From positions 60,802,248 through 60,866,247 of the forward strand of contig NC_088711.1 of NCBI RefSeq assembly GCF_963576615.1: a DNA stretch of 64,000 bases, written 5' to 3'. The notes beneath the pieces are model-generated. The model saw nothing but the letters and a program-made list of their open reading frames with translations. It did not search any database and was not told the DNA's origin. This DNA comes from Watersipora subatra. Its lineage: Eukaryota; Bryozoa; Gymnolaemata; Cheilostomatida; Watersiporidae. A program made the translations under genes and the position numbers. Positions 57,491 to 64,000 of the stretch are shown here, in pieces (position 1 is the stretch's first letter; each line of letters opens with the position of its first letter).

Positions 57491-60254
57491 TAGGGTTGCC
57501 AGATGTCCTGTATTTGACAGGATTGTCCTGTTTTTTTGGTCTGTGTCCTGTGTCCTGTATTTGACTCTAACTGTCCTGTATTTGATTTTCAGGTGAGTAT
57601 TATTTTTTATCTGTTACTATTTTCTATAAATACATGTACATGTATTACATATACAACAACCATTGCAGCTGTATTGGCTATTGAATCAACTGGAATATTA
57701 TATAATAATAACCGTCAATGATTAATAGATATATAATATAGGTAGGTATCTATGCATATGACAATAGCCAAACAAACAGCTGTAATTAGTGGAGAATTTC
57801 CTATCTATCTATTGTGGAGTTGGCAATGGAAAGAAGAGAGATTTTTCTCTCCACCCCACTAATTCAGGAAAGTGACAGCGAATTATGAAATTTTCAGCCA
57901 CAGCACACAATAAATTTGGTAGCAAGATCAGTCAGCATGTCTAAGGGAAGTTCTTTGACAGCTGAATATCTTCACTATCTGCCGCCAAAAAAATCCAAGC
58001 GCTTGACAGTATATAGCAAAACATGGGGAAAGAAATTCATGTGGATAAAACCTGTGAGCAGAGATGATTACAAAGCATGCTGCAGTCTTTGCAACAAAGA
58101 CTTCTCCATCACATCAGGAGCAGCAGCAGGCCTTAAACAGCATGAAGAAACCAAGTACCATAAGAGAAGTGTAAGCTCAACTAATGATAATCAGCTGTTG
58201 TCTACGTTTTTTGCATCTACAGAAAGCTCTCAGCAAAGTCAAATAACTGCTGCTGAACTTACCAAAGTATTTCACACAGTAAAACATAGCTTAAGTTATA
58301 ATTTATTGGACTGTGATATGAAACTGGATATGATTATATACTCTGGGAGTGTTGTTGCAAAGCAGATATCGCGTGGGCGAACAAAAGCTGAGGCTATTGT
58401 CAAGAATGTATTGGCAACATACAGTGTATGTACAGCTGTGCAAAAACCGTGAGATAGGTTGCTACCATTTAGTATTTCGAGATGCTAGTAATAAAAGGAA
58501 CCAAAAATGTTTCCAGTGATACTGAGATTCTATACACCACATAATGACATTCAATCTGTATTATTGGATTTATATGAAGACCCTAAAGAAGACTCTATAA
58601 GCATAGCTATAGCTATTCAGGAATCGCTAGCTAATTTCAACATTGATATGTCGAAGGCTACAGCGTATAGTGCTGTCAATGCATCTGTGAACTATGGAGT
58701 GCACTATTCTGTTTACCAACATCTGAAGGTAGAACAACCAAACTTACTAAAAGCTAACTGTTGTGCTCATCCCGTGCACAATTTCTTAAAGAATGCTGCT
58801 TCCAAATTGGGTGTGGAGTTAATAGTAATACGGGTCTTCAATCATTTTACTTCTTCAGCAGGCTGAAAACAGCAGCTTGAGGAGTTGAATTTAATGAATT
58901 TCTTGATATAGAGTGGTGTGAGCTACTAAGACATGTGCCCACAAGATGGCTGTCATTAAAACCTGCAGTTGAGAAATTACTGAAAGTTTTACCAGCAGTG
59001 AAAAGTTATTTTATCTCACTCAGGAATGATTGCCCAACTGCTGTTAAACAGTTACTGGAACTCAAAATGGACATGACTGACAATCCTCAAGCAAAGGAAT
59101 GCATTGTGGAACTCTATCTGAGCTTCATATCAACTATTACCACTGCATTTGAAAAGGCTGTTCTGCAACTCGAGAAGGACAATGGTACAATAATGGAGCT
59201 TTATGGCATTATGAATGGACTGAGAGGCTCCTTGAAAAACAGAATGGAAGACAAATTCTTTGGTAGCACAGTGAGAACAATATTGAGTAAATTTAGCACC
59301 AATGAACATTGGATAATCACCACAGATCTTCTTGGATTCCTAGGCAATGGTGTGTATGTATAATGCTGCATACTATGAAAAATGATTACTTCCAAAAATA
59401 ACAGCCATTTTATTTGACACATTTTGGATCAGTTGAAGTTAGAAAAGGCATAATGGGTCACATACATGCATACAGCATACAATAAAAATAATGCAGATTA
59501 CAAAATTGTTCGTGTTTTTTAGCTATTGCCTACCTAGAGAAATGGTTTGACTTCACAGAGGACTCTTATTCGTGCAAAGCAACTCAGTTCGCACTGATAG
59601 AAGGCATCCCTAGCTACCAATACACGCTTAATTTAAAAAATGATTTCAATCTAAGCCACCTACGTGGATGAAGATGTATTGTACGAGGAGCATAGCGGTA
59701 TCAGAAGAATTCCCTGGGATAACATCAAGTCCTTAAGCTCCCAGCTGAGAAGTGGAGTTACATCTTGAATAGCCCACCACTATTTCTAGAAACAACTAAG
59801 CTTGTATCATGTATACTCTCCATACCAACCAGCAATGAGTGTGCGTATTTTCACTCATGACAGCCAAATGGACAAAAGAAAGAAACAGAGCATCAACTGT
59901 ACTTATAAAATCAGAGCTGCAAGTGGCACGCAATATGAAAATAGACTGCAAAGCATTTTATGCTGCTGTACTAAAAGATGATGCATTGCTAAAGTAGTGT
60001 GGATAATCAACAAAATATTGTGAGACTGAAGAGAAGAAAAGACAATGCATACTAAGTAGGATCTAATATACACTACTGTACAGCATTATATGCATGTATA
60101 TCATTATTATATTAGTATATATATCATGTCATCATATCATGCATTTACCATATAACTATATACAAGACACTATACGCTATACACTTTCAATTACAGAACC
60201 CACTACCCGCCACCATATGTCCTGTATTTTTTGTTCATCCATCTGGCAACCATA
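57491..60254 (+). mobile_element. hAT transposon with perfect 8-bp TSD, decayed transposase
   Basis: Ends TAGGGTTGCCAGATG (57,491) and TATGGTTGCCAGATG (inverse, ending 60,254) form a 15-bp inverted repeat with one mismatch. ACTAGCAA is duplicated exactly at 57,483-57,490 and 60,255-60,262. TGTCCTGTATTT motifs repeat just inside both ends. The interior carries a zinc-finger hAT transposase gene in three broken frames. At 2.76 kb it is close to full length for a hAT element. It sits between regucalcin copies B and C. Confidence 0.92.
57937..59363 (+). pseudogene. hAT-family zinc-finger transposase pseudogene
   Basis: First part (57,937-58,452): a lysine-rich start and a BED-like zinc finger with C49-x2-C52 and H69-x5-H75 (ACCSLCNKDF ... 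LKQHEETKYH). RGRTKAEAIVKNVLA follows. A stop then breaks the frame. Second part (58,507-58,866) contains TAYSAVNASVNYGVHYSVYQ and CCAHPVHNFLKNA, equivalent to the Asp and Cys/His region of hAT cores; the usual D(S/G)A(P/S) aspartate is not evident. Third part (58,935-59,363) has PTRWLSLKPAVEKLLKVLPA VKSYF, a conserved hAT block. Decayed C-terminal coding may continue to about 59,660. Non-functional. Confidence 0.78.
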
Positions 60255-60262
60255 ACTAGCAA

Positions 60263-61102
60263 GTTCAGAGATAATTCCAGCAAACTGTTTCTGTTAATAA
60301 TTCCAGCAAAATATTTTTGCAGAAAAATATCGCTAGCTCCGCCGAATATCCGTTCTCTTAACGGAGAACTCTATATATGTCAAACAATTCATCTGATTTG
60401 ATTGACTAACTGTTGCTTTTTGTGCTTCTTGTAGGGCATAATTTGGAAGAAATTTCTGTTTGAAATGAATTCATTGTCAATGAAGTAATTTAAATATACT
60501 TGCAATCTGTCAAAACAATGAAGATGTTCCATACAATAAAGTCATGTCTCACTACATGGTACTTCATTTATTTGTTAACATTGGTGTGAAACGATGCACC
60601 CTTATGGGAGAACCAAACTTTTGGATTTAACCGAAAGAGCTTATATGTATATGTGCGTAATAGAATAAAATTAGAACAGTTAATATTATTTCGTTTCAAC
60701 TTTAAACATATATAATGTTAGTTGAATAGAAAGTGTATTTTCCATAAGCATGAATGAGGTAGAGAGAGATCATCTTGTGTCAATATGTTAGAAACAATAA
60801 ATTAATACATTATTGAACATTATTGACTCATCATTGAACGATTAATTATTTTAATAAATTATAAAGCTGAGTTGAGAGATTTAGAGGTACTTGTCACTGC
60901 TATGATTGGAACACTATTACCATCTCTGTTCTGCCTTGAAATACCTACAGCTCTTTGAGTATAAACCCTGGCCAATAATTGGCTCATTCTTTTGTCACAC
61001 CTCAACTGCTTCCTGTCCCTCTCTTCATAGCAATCAGACTCATCCTTTGTTCGTTCTGATTTTATCATGACACAGTCTCTTGACTTTCACCAGGTCAATA
61101 AA
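60263..61102. other. Upstream region of regucalcin C
   Basis: AT-rich; no element ends or ORF recognised. A TTTCACCAG/GTC junction 18 bp before the start codon could be an acceptor from a non-coding first exon, but this is unproven. Confidence 0.4.
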
Positions 61103-62882
61103 ATGGCTGCAAAAGTAGAGATTTTGGTGAAGCATGCTGCCACGACTATCGGAGAAGGGCCGCACTGGGAAGAAAGCTCTGGAAAGCTGCTCTATGTGGA
61201 TATTAACAGTCGTACTGTCAATAGATTGCATGTGGAGACAAAAGTGAATGAACAGGTGGAACTAGGTAGGTGACAGCTAACATTTTTCTTTGTTAATTGG
61301 TTGGGAAAAGTGTATTTAAGGCTAAAATGTCCAGGTTTTTATACAATGTTCCCACCTATTGGTCACTCCTATTGGTCACTCCTATTGGTCACTCTTATTG
61401 GTCACTCTTATTGGTCATTGTTTATTTCATTTATTTGAAATTATCAGAAATTTTATTTATATTACACGTCTGACTTCAAAAGTCTACAAATTATATGATA
61501 GGTTGTTACTATGAGACATTAAACCACTAAAAGCCACTAGTTTGTGGACATGTGCTATGCAGTTGAAGGTTACATTTTTTTATGTCTCAGATCTCAAACA
61601 AATCAAGATTTTAATAAAATATTTGAGACTTGTTTGCTTTTGGTGCCAGACAAAATTTTAAACATGAACACTCTCGATATTGTCTTCATTTCTACAACTT
61701 TTACCCAAAAGTCTGAGCATTGAGGCTAGGGTGCAAACTGTTCCAGATGCAGAAATACATTCTTCGCCCTATCTTTCTATTATTAGTGTATTCAGCCTAG
61801 CCCTTTCTATTAATAAAGTATTCAGCCTAGCTCGCTTTCTCTATTAATAGAGTATTCAGCCTAGCTCTCTCTATTAATTGAGTATTCAGCCTGGCTCTCT
61901 CTATTAATTGAGTATTCAGCCTACCACTCTCTATTAATAGAGTATTCAGCCTAGCTCTCTCTATTAAAAGAGTATTTAGCCTAGCTCGCTCTATTAATAG
62001 AATATTTATAATAAATTAATTATAACATATACATTATTTACTTTGCTGATAGTTTACGATGTAAAACAATTGGAAAATGCTTGAAAAAGTGATTCTCTGG
62101 TCCGTGGAGCAAATTACAGTTATTCCCATTATTTGTAATAGAAAAAAATTCTTTTAAAATTAAACAAATTTCATTTGAACGGTTTGTTGGAATGGTTGTG
62201 GTAAAAGATTGAAGTTGGTTTGTACCCTGTTAACTGTTATGCAAATACATTAACCTTTAATCCTGGCACATTAAAAATCATAAGTTTTTCAGTTCTTTTA
62301 AAAAATTGGTTTTCTATTGAAAATCAAAGTCATCACTTTTACAGTATAGATTTTATATGAGTTTACAGATAGAAAACTTCAATCAAAAAATTCTTCAGTG
62401 TTAAAATCATTTCAACACCGAGATAAAAAACAGCTGAATACGCCAATTATTTCTGACTAAAATGTTAGCAAATATTCAACCATTTGTCACGCTTTTAAAT
62501 AGCGTATTTAGTAAACCTGATTAGAATTGCTCAGAATGTCGTTAAGTCCATTATGACATTTTGACTAGAGTTAAAGAGACATGATTACATTGTTAGATCA
62601 GTATGTGCTATATGATACCACTATATGTAATGATATGGTTATATTTACTATATGAGGCCACTATATGTAATGATATGATTATATCCATTTCTATTACAGA
62701 TGGCACTGCTTCCTTCATTGTACCCAACAATGGTGGAGGATACATTGTCAGCTCTCAGAGAAAAATCTGCCATCTTGATTGGGACTCCAAAAACTTGACC
62801 ACAATCGCTGAAGTGCCCGTGATTGGTGAAAATGACCGGTTTAATGATGGCAAATGTGATCACCAGGGACGACTTTGGGCTG
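61103..62882 (+). CDS. RGN: Regucalcin / SMP-30 family lactonase, copy C (5' part; runs off the window)
   Basis: Two exons are visible, with the same lengths and phase-1 donors as copies A and B: 61103-61265 and 62700-62882. Exons 3-5 (usual spacing 1-3 kb) lie beyond 64,000 or are absent. Exon 1 encodes the same protein as exon 1 of copy B, with E18 in GEGPHWEE. Exon 2 differs from B at a few positions (SFIVPNNGGG for SLIVPSNDGG; VIGEND for AIGAND) and keeps N103 in RFNDGK. The first 20 or so intron bases after exon 2 are also shared with B, which supports recent tandem duplication. Whether C is a whole gene cannot be seen here. Confidence 0.88.
61357..61420. repeat. 13-bp tandem repeat in regucalcin C intron 1
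   Basis: Five units of TATTGGTCACTCC/T. Each contains ATTGG, an inverted CCAAT core. Short and simple; function not implied. Confidence 0.85.
61785..62005. repeat. 30-bp minisatellite in regucalcin C intron 1
   Basis: About seven units of GAGTATTCAGCCTAGCTCTC TCTATTAATA with small length changes. Confidence 0.88.
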
Positions 62883-64000
62883 GTAAGTGTAGCCTTGTAT
62901 CACCCCTGTAACGAACCAGTATTCCTAAGGTCTTTAAAGCTATAAATATAAGATTTTGGACTAATCTATTATATAAACGGCAAAAGATCTACTAAATAAA
63001 CGGCAAAAAATCTGTCTGTACTTTGTGTGTGTGTATGTGTGTGTTAGTCCACCTTATAGAGCGGTCTTTCATTTTTCCGATTCAGTCGTACGAAGCGAAC
63101 TGAATTATTATGAGTAGTAAATAAATTATAGAGTAGTTTTTCCTTTTTTCGATTCGGTCGTACGGTGAAAATTTGTAAACAATCAATTTTAGCATAGGTG
63201 CCGTTTAGACCGCCTATTGTTAAACTGAAACAGTCATGTTTTGATAAAAGAAATTTTGATGGGAGATATTGTGAAAAAATGTCGGCAGTGTTCTTCTTTT
63301 CATTGGAACAGAGGTCAACAGCTTTATAAGAAAAGAGGAGCTACGAACAAACATTTAATGGCCGATGTACAAAACAGAGAAGAAGTTCTCAGAGACTATA
63401 ATATTTGGTGGTATGTAGGTCAATGTTGGGGCAAGATTTTTTGGTTGGAGTTGGCAATTGGCTCTGGATGAGTAGTCAATCATTGGAGTAAATCCTATTC
63501 TGTACTTTTAAAAACAGCAAAGAAAAAAACATCATCATTTCAGTATTAGTCTTACTTGGCAGCTATTCCTCGAATCATTTACCTGTTTAGATAATTTTAC
63601 TGACATCTCATTGGTCGTCATCTATGCCGAAATAGATTGTTTATAAATTTCACCTGGTCGTACGAAGCCAACGGAAGGTCAAGTGAACGTTTGTCTTTTC
63701 CGGTCACCGGGACAATTGTTTTCGCTTCGAAAATTACCTACTAAATTTCTGCTTCAAAAAGGTAAGTAGGCCTACTTATCACTCAGTGTTGTATTGTCGA
63801 TGAATTGCCACATCTCCACTACTTAAAAACATTGCATTTACCACTGTTGGTGATAGTAAACATGTTCATTACCTTCCTCGGCTGAGTTACTTTTATTTTT
63901 TTCAACTGCAAGTACTACAGCTACTAGAGAACTTGCACGGGTATTGCTACTGCTATACTGCCTACTAAATTTCTACCTCAAAAAGGTAAGTACTTTTCAT
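62883..64000 (+). other. Intron 2 of regucalcin C (to window end)
   Basis: Contains a GT-rich run near 63,025-63,045 and two related TTTTTCCGATTCAGTCGTACG-like stretches (63,075 and 63,135). A duplicated motif CTACTAAATTTCTGCTTCAA occurs near 63,738 and 63,961, followed by AAAGGTAAGTA. A family H-like end (CTAGAGAACTTGCACGGGTA) lies at about 63,924. The 76-codon frame at 63,241-63,471 has no recognisable domain. Confidence 0.45.

Noticed and set aside
63241-63471. 76-codon frame near the window end
   Set aside because: No domain, no splice support, and it lies in the presumed intron of regucalcin C.

Overview
This is animal nuclear DNA, not prokaryotic. Genes are split by GT-AG introns, the sequence is AT-rich, and most of the window is introns, interspersed repeats and minisatellites. 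The repeat mix (hAT, piggyBac-like and mariner-like elements, tRNA-related SINEs, a Ty3/gypsy-type LTR element) and the gene types (regucalcin paralogs, an Ig-domain receptor, a nucleotidyltransferase-TPR protein) fit a marine invertebrate. A lophotrochozoan such as a mollusc, bryozoan or annelid is my guess. No species-diagnostic gene is present.

Layout. 1-8.2 kb is a transposon graveyard: a LINE tail, a SINE, a non-autonomous hAT element with a perfect 8-bp target duplication, and a decayed 5.5-kb gypsy-type LTR retrotransposon on the minus strand. 8.7-20.3 kb (+) holds an Ig-superfamily membrane receptor that I assembled from six phase-compatible exons: signal peptide, two Ig domains and a transmembrane helix. 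Its 3' end is unresolved. 20.7-23.8 kb holds a LINE endonuclease fragment, a broken hAT transposase gene and a SINE. 24.5-26.4 kb is a roughly 34-bp satellite. 28.0-28.3 kb is a 23-bp array with AP-1-like and splice-donor-like motifs.

29.8-37.2 kb (+) encodes a three-exon protein of about 1112 aa. It has a DUF294/GlnD-like nucleotidyltransferase motif followed by eleven 42-44-aa TPR units. 40.3-40.9 kb is a 35-bp minisatellite just upstream of the next gene.

41.2 kb to the window end carries three tandem, same-strand regucalcin/SMP-30 paralogs. Copies A and B are complete five-exon genes of 304 and 305 aa, and copy C is cut off after exon 2. All visible catalytic and metal residues are kept in A and B. 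B and C are the more recent pair. Their introns have collected MITEs, SINEs, hairpin-ended elements and minisatellites, and a second decayed hAT transposon (57.5-60.3 kb) sits between B and C.

The host genes are all on the plus strand, but nothing shows that they work as one pathway. The Ig receptor and the nucleotidyltransferase-TPR protein could both act in recognition or signalling; that is inference only. All exon models come from reading frame, intron phase and splice-site sequence, without transcript evidence.
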